This document shows positions 17,078-26,852 of a stretch of 43,048 bases of DNA, piece by piece. Within the stretch, counting starts at the first letter, position 1. Every line of letters starts with the position of its first letter. The notes under the pieces are model-generated. The model did not search any database. It was not told the origin of the DNA and was given only the letters and a program-made list of their open reading frames with translations. Position numbers and translations under genes: made by a program. The DNA comes from Candidatus Aminicenantota bacterium (GTDB taxonomy: Bacteria > Acidobacteriota > Aminicenantia > Aminicenantales > UBA4085). The stretch lies in assembly GCA_022866045.1 (NCBI GenBank), contig JALHTW010000320.1, positions 1 to 43,048 of the forward strand, given 5' to 3'.

Positions 17078-18208
17078 GCCCAAACAAGCCGATATCCGCA
17101 GAACATTCGAGCGACCTCGAGGCTAAAACCCGCGAGCGCTTCGCCAAATTCGATGAGCTGCGAGGTTTTCTTTGACCTCGAACAGAAGAAAATCCAGGTC
17201 GAGGCGCTGAACCGCGATCTCTCCTCCCCTGACGTCTGGCAGGACCAGAAAAAGTCCCAGTCCCTCCAACAGAGCAAAAAACGCCTCGAGCGCGAAATCC
17301 AGTTTTTCACCGGACTCTACCAGAAAAAAGAAGATCTCGATGTCCTCCTCGAGCTGGCCAAGGAAGGCGAAAACGTTGATCAGGAGTTCGGGCAAAGCCT
17401 GACGGCGTTCAGCCAGCACCTGGAAGAAGCCGAATTGCAGACGCTCTTCTTCGAACGCGATGACGCCCGCAACGCCATTCTGACGATCCATCCGGGCGCG
17501 GGCGGGACGGAATCCCAGGACTGGGCCTCTATTCTGATGCGGATGTACCTCCGCTATGCCGAACGCAAAGGATTTAAGACCGAGATTCTAGACATGCTCC
17601 CCGGCGAAGAGGCCGGTCTGAAAAGCGCGACCATCCGGATCGAGGGGGACTACGTCTTCGGCAATCTCAGCCAGGAAACCGGCGTCCATCGCCTCGTCCG
17701 CATCTCCCCCTTCGACGCCAACAAGCGGCGGCATACATCGTTTGCAGCCGTCTTCGTCTATCCGGAAGTTGACGAAGACATTGAGATCGCGATTAACCCG
17801 GAAGAGTTGCGGATCGACACCTTCCGCGCCGGCGGCAAGGGCGGCCAGCATGTCAACACGACAGATTCGGCTGTCCGTATTACGCACATCCCGACGGGCA
17901 TCGTCGTCCAGTGCCAGAACGAACGCTCCCAGCATAAAAACAAGGCCGCGGCGATGAAGGTCCTCAAGGCCCGGCTCTATGAGCTCGAGCGGAAAAAGAA
18001 GCTCGAAAAAGTCGAACAGCTCGAAGACTCCAAGACCGATATCGCTTGGGGAAACCAGATCCGCTCCTACGTCCTTCACCCCTATAAGATGATCAAGGAT
18101 ATGCGGACGCGCCTGGAGACCGGAGACACGGACAGGGTCCTCGACGGCGACCTCGATGAGTTCATCAAGGCCAGCCTGATCCTGCGGAAAACGAAGCCCG
18201 CCGAATAG
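17074..18208 (+). CDS. prfB: Peptide chain release factor 2, encoded through a +1 programmed frameshift (join 17074..17172,17174..18208)
   Basis: ORF1 MSPNKPISAEHSSDLEAKTRERFAKFDELRGFL* ends at CTT TGA C (UGA 17173-17175), continued in +1 frame as DLEQKKIQVEALNRDL...; GGQHVNTTDSAVRITHIPTGIVVQCQNERSQHKNKAAAMKVL RF motif. Confidence 0.95.
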
Positions 18209-18214
18209 TCGCTT

Positions 18215-18994
18215 CTATTTCTTCACATCCTCCCAGACCGCGTCCATCTCGGCGAGGGTCGCCTCCCCCAATTCCTTTCCCTGTTTCTTGAGCTTCGTTT
18301 CAAGCTTCGCGAAGCGCCGGAGGAACTTAGCGTTCGCCTGACGGAGGGCGGTTTCGGGGTTGAGCTTTAATTTCCGGGCGACATTGGCCAGGGTGAAAAA
18401 GCAGTCGCCGATTTCCTCCTCCACCCGCCGCGCTTGTCCCGATGTCATCGCCGCTTCGAGTTCGCCGATCTCCTCATTCATTTTCGTGAGCGCTTCGTCC
18501 GCCGACGGCCAATCGAAGCCGAAATGGGAGACGCGCTGGCCGATCTGAAACGCGGCCAGCAGCGAAGGCGCAAGCCTGGAAATGCCCTCAAAATGCGATT
18601 CCCGCTTTTTTTCGGCCTTCTTCTGTTGAATCCAGGCGTCCAGGACGCGCTTCGAAGAATCGACCTTCTTTCCGCCGAACACATGCGGATGGCGCCGGAT
18701 CATCTTCTTGTTGATGCCGTCCAGGGCATCGGACACGGAAAAGGCGCCTTTTTCTTCATAGATGCGCGAAAGGAAAACGACCTCCATCAGGACATCGCCC
18801 AATTCCTCGGCCAGCGCGGCCGCGTCGTTCCGGGACAGAGCGTCGAGCGCTTCATAGACTTCTTCCAAAAAGTAATTCGCGATGGACCGCTCGTCCTGCT
18901 CCTTGTCCCACGGACACCCCTCCGGCCCTCTGAGTGTTTTGAGGATCCCGACCAGCTCCTGAAATCTCTCACCAGCTGCTTGCGCTCTTTTCAT
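18215..18994 (-). CDS. mazG: Nucleoside triphosphate pyrophosphohydrolase
   Basis: LVGILKTLRGPEGCPWDKEQDERSIANYFLEEVYEALDAL...LAEELGDVLMEVVFLSRI...KMIRRHPHVFG. Confidence 0.93.
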   Translation of the reverse strand: MKRAQAAGERFQELVGILKTLRGPEGCPWDKEQDERSIANYFLEEVYEALDALSRNDAAALAEELGDVLMEVVFLSRIYEEKGAFSVSDALDGINKKMIRRHPHVFGGKKVDSSKRVLDAWIQQKKAEKKRESHFEGISRLAPSLLAAFQIGQRVSHFGFDWPSADEALTKMNEEIGELEAAMTSGQARRVEEEIGDCFFTLANVARKLKLNPETALRQANAKFLRRFAKLETKLKKQGKELGEATLAEMDAVWEDVKK

Positions 18995-19095
18995 GACAAC
19001 CTCGCCTCAAAAACTAAATCTCACTTTGTTTATAAAACGCCGTTATCTTATCACATTTTTTCTTATTTATGCGTCCATCCACCGAGCCGATTTTC

Positions 19096-19124
19096 TTGAA
19101 TTTTCCGCACGTTCCAGGTAATAT
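19096..19124 (+). promoter_or_regulatory. Sigma70-type promoter of the DUF1844-ribF operon
   Basis: TTGAAT - 17 nt - TAATAT; overlapped by inverted repeat ATATGAAA-TCTC-TTTCATAT (19121-19140). Confidence 0.55.
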
Positions 19125-19160
19125 GAAATCTCTTTCATATCGACAAAGGATGAAACGGTC

Positions 19161-19460
19161 ATGAAGAACGAAAAAAAGAACGGTGAGGAGCCACAGGAAT
19201 TCTTGCCGCCTTTAGATTTCAGTTCGATCGTCTTTCCGTTCTATACCCAGGCACTGGTGAAACTCGGGTTGATGGAAGATCCCCTGAAGAACGTGACCGA
19301 GGAGAACCTGGAGTTCGCCAAGCGGCTCATCGACATGCTCGATCTCCTCAAGGAGCGGACCGCGGGCAACCTCAAGGAGGACGAGGAAGCATTCCTCGAG
19401 TCCTGCCTCCTCCAGCTCAAGATGAACTATATGAAGAAGGCCAACATCATTAAGATTTGA
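19161..19460 (+). CDS. DUF1844 family protein
   Basis: LDFSSIVFPFYTQALVKLGLMEDPLKNVTEENLEFAKRLIDMLDLLKERTAGNLKEDEEAFLESCLLQLKMNYMK. Confidence 0.85.
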   Translation: MKNEKKNGEEPQEFLPPLDFSSIVFPFYTQALVKLGLMEDPLKNVTEENLEFAKRLIDMLDLLKERTAGNLKEDEEAFLESCLLQLKMNYMKKANIIKI

Positions 19461-19464
19461 GTTC

Positions 19465-20436
19465 ATGAAGATCTTCCGCTCGCTCAACGCGGTCCCCGCC
19501 CTCCCTCGAAAAACGGCGCTGGCTATCGGCAACTTCGACGGCCTCCACCTTGGGCATCAGAAAATCCTGAGATTTTTGGCAGATGAGGCCGGAGAAAAAT
19601 CCCTCTTCTCCTGCGTTCTTACCTTTTCCCCTCATCCCGAAAAGATCTTCGGCCCAAAAAACATCTGGATGATCCAGACGCTCGAGCAACGCCTCGAGGA
19701 GATCGAGAAGTTCAGCCCGGACATGATCCTTGTCGTTCCTTTCGACCGTCAATTCGCCGGACTCGGAGGAAAAGATTTCGTCCAAGAGATCCTCGTCAAA
19801 ACGCTCCGAGCCGGGACGGTTATCGTCGGCTCCGGTTTTCGCTTCGGCAAAGACCGCTTGGGCGATGTTCGCTCGCTCCGGCGGTTTGGCCGGCAATTCG
19901 GCTTTGACGTCAAAGCCATCGCGCCGGTTAAAAGAAACGGGCTCATGGTCAGTTCCAGCTTGATCCGCGACCTTCTCCAGCAAGGACGGATTGGAGCCGC
20001 CAATCTCCTTCTCGGCCGTCCCTATTCCATCGAAGGCGATGTCGAGCGAGGCGACGCGCGGGGACGGCGCCTCGGCTTTCCCACGGCCAATATCCAGACG
20101 CCGAACGAGATCATCCCCAGCGGGGTGTACGTCACGATCGTGGAAATGGGGGACAAAAGATATCCTTCCATAACAAATGCCGGAGTCCGGCCGACCTTCC
20201 AAGAATATCGGGGACACCAAGCGAGAACCCGTCCCCGATTTTCTATTGAAACACATATTCTCGACTTCCGTAAAAACATTTACGGGACTTCCGTAAAGAT
20301 CCATTTCTTAAAGAAAATACGGGAGGAACGGGAGTTCGGCGACGCTCAAGAGCTGGCGGCCCGGATCAAAAAGGATCTGGAGTCGGCCCGGCAGTATTAT
20401 AAAAGGACGGGGACTCGTCACCTCATCCAGAATTGA
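19465..20436 (+). CDS. ribF: Bifunctional riboflavin kinase/FAD synthetase
   Basis: LAIGNFDGLHLGHQKIL; GDVERGDARGRRLGFPTANIQTPNEIIPSGVYV. Confidence 0.94.
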   Translation: MKIFRSLNAVPALPRKTALAIGNFDGLHLGHQKILRFLADEAGEKSLFSCVLTFSPHPEKIFGPKNIWMIQTLEQRLEEIEKFSPDMILVVPFDRQFAGLGGKDFVQEILVKTLRAGTVIVGSGFRFGKDRLGDVRSLRRFGRQFGFDVKAIAPVKRNGLMVSSSLIRDLLQQGRIGAANLLLGRPYSIEGDVERGDARGRRLGFPTANIQTPNEIIPSGVYVTIVEMGDKRYPSITNAGVRPTFQEYRGHQARTRPRFSIETHILDFRKNIYGTSVKIHFLKKIREEREFGDAQELAARIKKDLESARQYYKRTGTRHLIQN

Positions 20437-20490
20437 GGCGAGATGTCCTTCCCCCTCATTTTATGATATAAAAGAAGCGAGAGAGAGACT

Positions 20491-21048
20491 ATGGAAGAAA
20501 AAATCAAGGCCAGCGTGATGGATGCAACCAAAATCAAGCGCGTCATCTACCGCATGGCCACCGAAATCCTCGAGCGCAATCGCAATCTGAGGAATCTGGT
20601 CATCGTCGGGATCCGCACTCGCGGCATTTATATCAGCAAGCGTATCGCTAAGATCGTCAAAGAGCTGGAGAACGTGGACGTTCCCGTCGGTGTCCTGGAC
20701 ATTACGCTCTACCGCGACGACTTCTCCGAGCTCGAGACCCAGCATATGATCCAGAAGACTGAGATCCCATTCGCGATCTCTAAGAAAGACGTCATTCTCG
20801 TCGACGATGTCCTGATGACCGGCCGGACGATCCGGGCCGCCATGGACAGCCTTTTCGATATGGGCCGGCCGAAATCGATTCAGCTCCTCGTCCTCATCGA
20901 CCGCGGCCATCGCGAGCTTCCGATCCGCGCCGATTACATCGGCAAGCAGCTGCCCACCTCCCGGCGCGAAATCGTCCAGGTCCGCCTCAAAGAGATCGAT
21001 AACCGCGACGAAGTCCAGATCACGGAGCCCGTCAAGCTGAAAAAATAG
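20491..21048 (+). CDS. pyrR: PyrR bifunctional pyr operon regulator/uracil phosphoribosyltransferase
   Basis: VIVGIRTRGIYISKRIAKIV; DVILVDDVLMTGRTIRAAMDSLFDMGRPKSIQLLVLIDRGHRELPIRADYIGKQLPTS. Confidence 0.94.
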   Translation: MEEKIKASVMDATKIKRVIYRMATEILERNRNLRNLVIVGIRTRGIYISKRIAKIVKELENVDVPVGVLDITLYRDDFSELETQHMIQKTEIPFAISKKDVILVDDVLMTGRTIRAAMDSLFDMGRPKSIQLLVLIDRGHRELPIRADYIGKQLPTSRREIVQVRLKEIDNRDEVQITEPVKLKK

Positions 21049-21099
21049 GAGGGGGCTTTCGCATGACTGTCTCAGACTTTCGGCGAGGAGGCAAAGACC

Positions 21100-22381
21100 G
21101 TGAAATTCCTGATTAAGAACGGCCGGGTCGTCGATCCCAAGTCCAACACCGATGAAACGCTCGATATCTTGATTGGCTGGCAAGATCGCCGACCTCAAGG
21201 CCAAGATCGAATCCAAGGACGCGACCTTGATCGATGCCTCGCGGTTCGTTGTCGCCCCCGGCTTCATCGATATGCACGTCCATCTGCGCGTACCCGGGCA
21301 GGAACATAAAGAGACTATCGAGACGGGCATGCGCGCGGCGGCCAAGGGGGGCTTCACGTCCATCTGCGCCATGCCCAACACGTCGCCGGTGAACGACGAT
21401 CCCGAAGTGACCGAATACATCCTTGCCCAGGCAGGACGGCGGGCCATCGTCAACCTCTATCCGATCGGGGCCCTGACAAAAGGGCTGCTGGGCGCGGAGC
21501 CTGCGGATATGGCCGGCCAGGTCGCGGCCGGCGCCATCGCTTTCTCAGACGACGGGAAATGCATCCAGAACAGCCGCGTCATGCGGCAGGTGCTCGAATA
21601 TTCAAAATCCCTGAACACGCTCGTCATCGACCACTGCGAAGACAAGTCTTTGAGCGAAAACGGCGTCATGCACGAAGGCGCGGCTTCGCTGCGATTCGGC
21701 TTGCCCGGCATACCGGCGGCGGCCGAAGACATCATGATCGCCCGAGACATCATCCTGGCCGAAAGCCTGGGCGCTCAGGTCCACATCGCTCACCTCAGCA
21801 CGAAAGGCGCGGCGCATCTCGTCCGGGAAGCGAAGAAGAGGAAGGTGAAGATCACGGCCGAAGCCACACCGCATCACATCGTCCTCAACGACGGCTATCT
21901 TAAAGACTTCGAGACGAACTATAAAGTGAATCCTCCTTTACGGAGCCCGGAGGACGTCCAGGCCCTGATCAGCGCCGTCAAAGACGGCACCGTGGATGTG
22001 TTCGCCACGGACCACGCCCCGCATACCGCGAAAGAAAAAGACGCCGCGTTCGACAAAGCGCCGTTCGGGATAGTCGGACTGGAAACCGCGGTCTCGCTCC
22101 TTCTCGACAAGCTGGTCAACAATAACGTGATCTCCCTCGCCCGTTTCATCGAGATGATCTCTACGATACCCGCTCAGCTCCTCGGTCTCAAGAACAAGGG
22201 CCAGATCGCCGTCGGGGCCGACGCCGACCTGACAATCCTCAATCTTCACAAAGAGGTCGTCGTGGACGTCAAGGCGTTCTCCTCCAAGAGCAAGAACAGC
22301 CCGTTCCACGGTTGGAAACTGAAGGGCGCACCCGTGATGACGATCGTGGCCGGCAAAATCGTTTATCCGTTTGCCGGATGA
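21100..22381 (+). pseudogene. pyrC: Dihydroorotase, with an apparent 1-nt insertion frameshift near 21175
   Basis: MKFLIKNGRVVDPKSNTDETLDILI in one frame continues as AGKIADLKAKIESKDATLIDASRFVVAPGFIDMHVHLRVPGQEHKETIETG in another; length is 3n+1. Confidence 0.85.
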
Positions 22382-23145
22382 TAGGAAAATATTTGAGAAA
22401 AAAGAAAAAAGGGATCGTTTCTGAGGTCGAGAAGGCCATCCGGCATCATTTCCGGAACAAGGACCTCCTTCTCCAGGCGCTCACCCACAGCTCCTTCGCC
22501 TACGAAAGCCAAGCGAGGATCAGGGACAATGAGCTGATGGAATTCCTTGGGGATTCCGTCGTCGGCCTGATCGCGGCCGACTTCTTCTACGGCTCGTACC
22601 CCGACGTCACCGAGGGCGACCTGTCGAAGCTCAAATCGTCCGCCTCAAGCACGATCGCCCTGGCTGAATTCGCCCGACAGATCATGCTCGACAAGTTCGT
22701 GAGGCTGGGACGGGGAGAAGAAAAAAGCGGCGGCCGGAAAAAGGACAGCATCCTCGCCGGGACCTTCGAGGCCATCTTGGGCGCGATGTACCTTGATACC
22801 GGGTTTGAGGCGGCGCGGAATTTCTATCTTCAGCTCCTCCGGGGTTCCTTCAAGAAGATCAAGGACGAAAAGCAGCTCGACATCAACAACTACAAGTCGG
22901 CCCTTCAGGAATTCCTCCAAAAAGAAGACCTGCCAGCCCCCCATTATAAAATGCTGAAGACGAGCGGACCCGATCACAAGAAGGAATTCATCATCGAGGT
23001 CTTCGTGAACAAGACGTCATTGGCCACCGCCAGCGGTCCATCCCGGAAAGCCGCCGAGCTCAAAGCGGCCGAACAGGCCCTCAAGAGCTTCTTCGGGAAG
23101 AAGATCAAGTCTCTGACCCAAGAAACGTTCATCTTCAAAAAGTGA
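22378..23145 (+). CDS. rnc: Ribonuclease III
   Basis: LLLQALTHSSFAYESQARIRDNELMEFLGDSVVGLIAADFFY...DSILAGTFEAILGAMYLDTG, C-terminal dsRBD; ATGA overlap with pyrC. Confidence 0.95.
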   Translation: MIGKYLRKKKKGIVSEVEKAIRHHFRNKDLLLQALTHSSFAYESQARIRDNELMEFLGDSVVGLIAADFFYGSYPDVTEGDLSKLKSSASSTIALAEFARQIMLDKFVRLGRGEEKSGGRKKDSILAGTFEAILGAMYLDTGFEAARNFYLQLLRGSFKKIKDEKQLDINNYKSALQEFLQKEDLPAPHYKMLKTSGPDHKKEFIIEVFVNKTSLATASGPSRKAAELKAAEQALKSFFGKKIKSLTQETFIFKK

Positions 23146-23154
23146 TCCTCTCCT

Positions 23155-23805
23155 ATGGCCAAGTGCTCCCGTTGTCAGCAGAGAAAAGCCAAGCGCCGCT
23201 GTCCCGGACTAAGAAACGATCTCTGCCCCCTGTGCTGCGGGCTTTTGCGGGAAAAGGAGGTTACCTGTCCGCCGACGTGCCGCTTCCTGGCCGAACACAA
23301 ACCCTATCAGGAAAAAAGAATCCTGGAGAAAAAGCAGGCGGCGCCGGCGAGAGCGGGGCGCAGACAGGATGATTTCCTCAAGGATGAGCGGATCGCCTGG
23401 CTCGCCTTGAATATCGAAGCTCCGCTTAAGGAGATCGGAGAGCGAAATCCGTCCTTTACGGACGCCGAGGCCATCCTGGCCCTGGAATACGCGAAAGAGA
23501 AACTGGCCAAAGGCCGGAGCATCCTTTTGATACCGGGCGAAGACCGCAAACCTGGAAACGAAGTCGGCGAGGCAATCTTCCAGAGCGTGGAAAACTGCAA
23601 GTATGAGGGGAACGTGATCCTGACCGCGGCGGCGGAGAGCTATAAGAGCGAAGAAAAGGTCCGGTGCTTGGACCGCCTGATCCTAGCGGCCAAAACATGG
23701 GCTCGGGAGAATTACACGGGCCGCGCCTACATCGATCATCTCCGGGAACAATTTGCCCAGATCGCAGAGATGTCCCGCACGTCCAAGGTCATCACCCCCC
23801 GATAA
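23155..23805 (+). CDS. Cysteine-rich putative zinc-binding protein of unknown function
   Basis: MAKCSRCQQRKAKRRCPGLRNDLCPLCCGLLREKEVTCPPTCRFL: paired Cys knuckles; no further family recognised. Confidence 0.75.
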   Translation: MAKCSRCQQRKAKRRCPGLRNDLCPLCCGLLREKEVTCPPTCRFLAEHKPYQEKRILEKKQAAPARAGRRQDDFLKDERIAWLALNIEAPLKEIGERNPSFTDAEAILALEYAKEKLAKGRSILLIPGEDRKPGNEVGEAIFQSVENCKYEGNVILTAAAESYKSEEKVRCLDRLILAAKTWARENYTGRAYIDHLREQFAQIAEMSRTSKVITPR

Positions 23806-23841
23806 TCCGCTCGGAGAAGGGCCTCGGTCTCTCGGAGCCCT

Positions 23842-24864
23842 TTACTTACTCAGCAGCGCATCCAGAAACTTCAATTCAGGAAAATTGCCGCAGATGATCT
23901 TCAGGATGACCATCATGGGCACAGCGAGGATCATGCCCGGGATGCCCCACAGCCACCCCCAAAAGAAAAGGGCGAATAGGATGGACAAGGGACTGAGCCC
24001 CAATCCCTTCCCCATGATCTTCGGCTCGACAATCATTCCGATCACGCCGTCCACGATGACTAGGACGACGAGGACCCAGACCGCCTTCCAAAAGCTATCG
24101 AACTGAAGCATGGCCCATAAGAACGGGAAAACCTTGGCGATGAGGGAGCCGATGTTGGGAATGTAATTGAGAAGGACGGTCACGACACCGAAAAGCACGG
24201 CGAAATCCACGCCGAAAATAACAAGGATGAGCACCGCCAGGAGGCCGGAGACGATGCTGATGACGGTCTTGAGGGCCAGGTATTTTTGGACCTGGTGGTC
24301 GATGTTCTCGACCATTTTGTTGAGTTGAAGCGCCCGGTGCGGACTGAAGGAATTCTTGATCTTGACGGTCAGCTTGCCTCGGCCCGCGAGCATGAAGATC
24401 AGGAAAATGAGGACCAAAAACAAGTTGGAAAAGAAAGAAACAACCGTTCCAAGAGAAGACAGGACAAACGCTCCGAGCTTATTGATGTCCAGACTCTCCA
24501 CCCAGGCAAACGGGTCCCATTTGGATTTCGGAAGTTTGAGCTGCTCCTGGAGCGAATTGACCATGGCGTTGAACTTTGGCCCGTATTTGGGAAATTCCGT
24601 GGCGAACTTCTCTCCACTTGAGAAGAAGATCACGCCCATGAGGTACAGGACGAAGAACGTGAAGAGGAGAATGATGACGATGGCCAGCGCCCGGGGAATT
24701 TTCAGCCTGTCCGTCAGAAAATCATGGACGGGCGAGAGCACAAAATAAAAGAAAATCGCCAAGAAAAAGGGAAAGAGCACGGGCTTGGCCAGTCGGAGGA
24801 CGACGCCGACGACGAAAATCGCCACGATACTGCTCGACAGAGTCAGTATTTTGTTCTTCTCCAT
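23842..24864 (-). CDS. AI-2E family transporter (PerM-like)
   Basis: Eight-TM-like profile; VVTVLLNYIPNIGSLIAKVFPFLWAMLQ...DGVIGMIVEPKIMGKGLGLSPLSILFALFFWGWLWGIPGMILAVPMM. Confidence 0.9.
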   Translation of the reverse strand: MEKNKILTLSSSIVAIFVVGVVLRLAKPVLFPFFLAIFFYFVLSPVHDFLTDRLKIPRALAIVIILLFTFFVLYLMGVIFFSSGEKFATEFPKYGPKFNAMVNSLQEQLKLPKSKWDPFAWVESLDINKLGAFVLSSLGTVVSFFSNLFLVLIFLIFMLAGRGKLTVKIKNSFSPHRALQLNKMVENIDHQVQKYLALKTVISIVSGLLAVLILVIFGVDFAVLFGVVTVLLNYIPNIGSLIAKVFPFLWAMLQFDSFWKAVWVLVVLVIVDGVIGMIVEPKIMGKGLGLSPLSILFALFFWGWLWGIPGMILAVPMMVILKIICGNFPELKFLDALLSK

Positions 24865-24944
24865 GTTCCCTATTGTAATCGAGTTCAGGTTGGATTGTCC
24901 AACATCCCTCAGCCGAGCCAAGGGCGAATTCCTCGCCGGCCGGC

Positions 24945-25856
24945 CTATTTCTTCAAAGCCTTGACTATCGCTTCGAGATACTTCTCTCCTAAAGCCTCCT
25001 GACCGTCCTCGATCTTCGTGACACCGCAGAGATGATTTCCGGCCCGGGCGACAAAGACATTCTTGAGATACCGATCCTTGAAATGAGCGCCGCCGGGTCT
25101 TTCATCGACGGTCAGGCCATTTTTGGCGAAATTTCCGAGATATTGCTTCATCATCGCTTCCGCGTCTTCGGCGGACTTCGCCTCGATGAGAAAGCCATCG
25201 AACTCGTGTCCCGCTTGTCTATAGCTCGCCGTGAAACCGTTCCTCAAAAACTTGAATCCCATGAAGTTCGAACGGACGAACTTTTCGCTGTTGGCCACGA
25301 GCCCTTCTCTTGGAAAAGCCTTGAGGAGAGCAGGAAAGCCGCCCGTGTCTTTGATCTTGTCCGCGATGGACCCGGCAAAGAGCTTTAAAAACTCTTCGGT
25401 CTTCTCGCCGCCTTCATAGCATAGAAGCTTAATGTAAAAACGGCCGGCCAGAAAATTCAGCGTACCCTCTTCCTGATAGCCTTGGACGCCAATGGGCAGG
25501 AAACGGCTCTCGGGAAACCGTTCGGCGCTGTAGATGCCGAAGGCGTTCAGGTTCTTTCCCATATCGTAAATCTCGGCCGTAAGCACGGCTTTCGTTCGAC
25601 CTCCCTCGAACTGGGCGACGATCAATTCCTTGAAATCGTAGCTCAAATAGGCCTCGGCCGCCCCGTCGATATATTCATAAAGGGTTCCAGGATTATAGCC
25701 CTGGACGTCTTCGACGATCTTCCAATTCGCCACCCGGGGCAGAAGCGGGGCCAAGGAAGACGCCCCCGTTTTTTGCCCGCCTGGACCGGACGGAACGAGA
25801 AATCCGCACGAAATAATGACCAAGACAAACCCTTTTTTTAATGTCTTTAGCAGCAT
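24945..25856 (-). CDS. DUF6599-like exported protein
   Basis: LYEYIDGAAEAYLSYDFKELIVAQFEG...AEIYDMGKNLNAFGIYSAERFPE; N-terminal hydrophobic signal. Confidence 0.65.
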   Translation of the reverse strand: MLLKTLKKGFVLVIISCGFLVPSGPGGQKTGASSLAPLLPRVANWKIVEDVQGYNPGTLYEYIDGAAEAYLSYDFKELIVAQFEGGRTKAVLTAEIYDMGKNLNAFGIYSAERFPESRFLPIGVQGYQEEGTLNFLAGRFYIKLLCYEGGEKTEEFLKLFAGSIADKIKDTGGFPALLKAFPREGLVANSEKFVRSNFMGFKFLRNGFTASYRQAGHEFDGFLIEAKSAEDAEAMMKQYLGNFAKNGLTVDERPGGAHFKDRYLKNVFVARAGNHLCGVTKIEDGQEALGEKYLEAIVKALKK

Positions 25857-25947
25857 TTTTTGACTCCTGTTTATGTCGGTCCGAGCCTTACTATAAACGC
25901 AACGGACAAGATTGACAAGAGCTCTGGGCTGGAGTAACTTGACATGG

Positions 25948-26844
25948 ATGTCCGTTTCGAAAGTCGTCATCGTCCGGGGAAAGGGCGTCCTGCCGCGGAA
26001 AGGCGAAGTGGACTCGAAGATCCTTTCGAGAATGTATGACCGCGGCGTCCGGCTTCTCACCGGGCAGAACGATATCAAAGAAGGATTACGTTCGATCTTT
26101 TCTCCCTCCGACCGTGTCGGGATCAAGGTCAACACGATCGCGGCGCCCGAACTCACCACGCCGCCCGACGTCAGCCTCCCCTTTGCCCGGCTTTTGGCCG
26201 CGATCGGGATCCCGGAGAAAAATATCGTCGTCTGGGACCGGACGAACAGAGAGCTCAAGGAGGCAAAGTACCGCCTGAATATCGGCGGCAGCAGCTTTCA
26301 AATCATGGGGACGGATACGGCGGGCGCGGGATACCCGGATGAGCCTCTCATCCATCTTAGCATCGGAAGCCTGTTTTCCACGATCCAATCGAGCCTCATC
26401 ACGGCCTCGGTCAGCTTCGCCATTTTGAAAGACCACGGCATGGCCGGGATCACAGCCGGCATGAAAAATTACTTCGGCGTTATCCACAACCCGAATAAAT
26501 ACCACGACGACAGCTGTAATCCATTCGTGGCCGAGCTCTTCGACACTTCGCCGATCAAAGGCAAGCATCGCCTCACGATCCTCGACGCCCTTGTCGTCCA
26601 ATATCACAGGGGGCCTTCCTATCACGCGCGGTGGGCCGAAACCTGCGAAACCCTCATCTTCAGCACTGATCCTGTCGCGGCAGATTCGACCGGCTGGCAG
26701 ATCGTCGAAAAGCTCCGGAAGGAGAAAAGTCTCCCTTCCTTGGAGGAAGACAAACGGCTTCCTCTCTATATCCGGACAGCGGAACGGATGGGGCTGGGCA
26801 AGGCGAATCCGGCCGATATTCAGGTCATCGAGGAAGCGGTATAA
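25948..26844 (+). CDS. DUF362 domain protein
   Basis: VGIKVNTIAAPELTTPPDVSLPFARLLAAIGIPEKNIVVWDR...LKDHGMAGITAGMKNYFGVIHNPNKYH. Confidence 0.85.
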   Translation: MSVSKVVIVRGKGVLPRKGEVDSKILSRMYDRGVRLLTGQNDIKEGLRSIFSPSDRVGIKVNTIAAPELTTPPDVSLPFARLLAAIGIPEKNIVVWDRTNRELKEAKYRLNIGGSSFQIMGTDTAGAGYPDEPLIHLSIGSLFSTIQSSLITASVSFAILKDHGMAGITAGMKNYFGVIHNPNKYHDDSCNPFVAELFDTSPIKGKHRLTILDALVVQYHRGPSYHARWAETCETLIFSTDPVAADSTGWQIVEKLRKEKSLPSLEEDKRLPLYIRTAERMGLGKANPADIQVIEEAV

Positions 26845-26852
26845 TTAAGAGC

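Noticed and set aside
20437-20490. PyrR-regulated attenuator upstream of pyrR
   Set aside because: Only 54 nt between ribF and pyrR and no visible PyrR-binding hairpin or terminator
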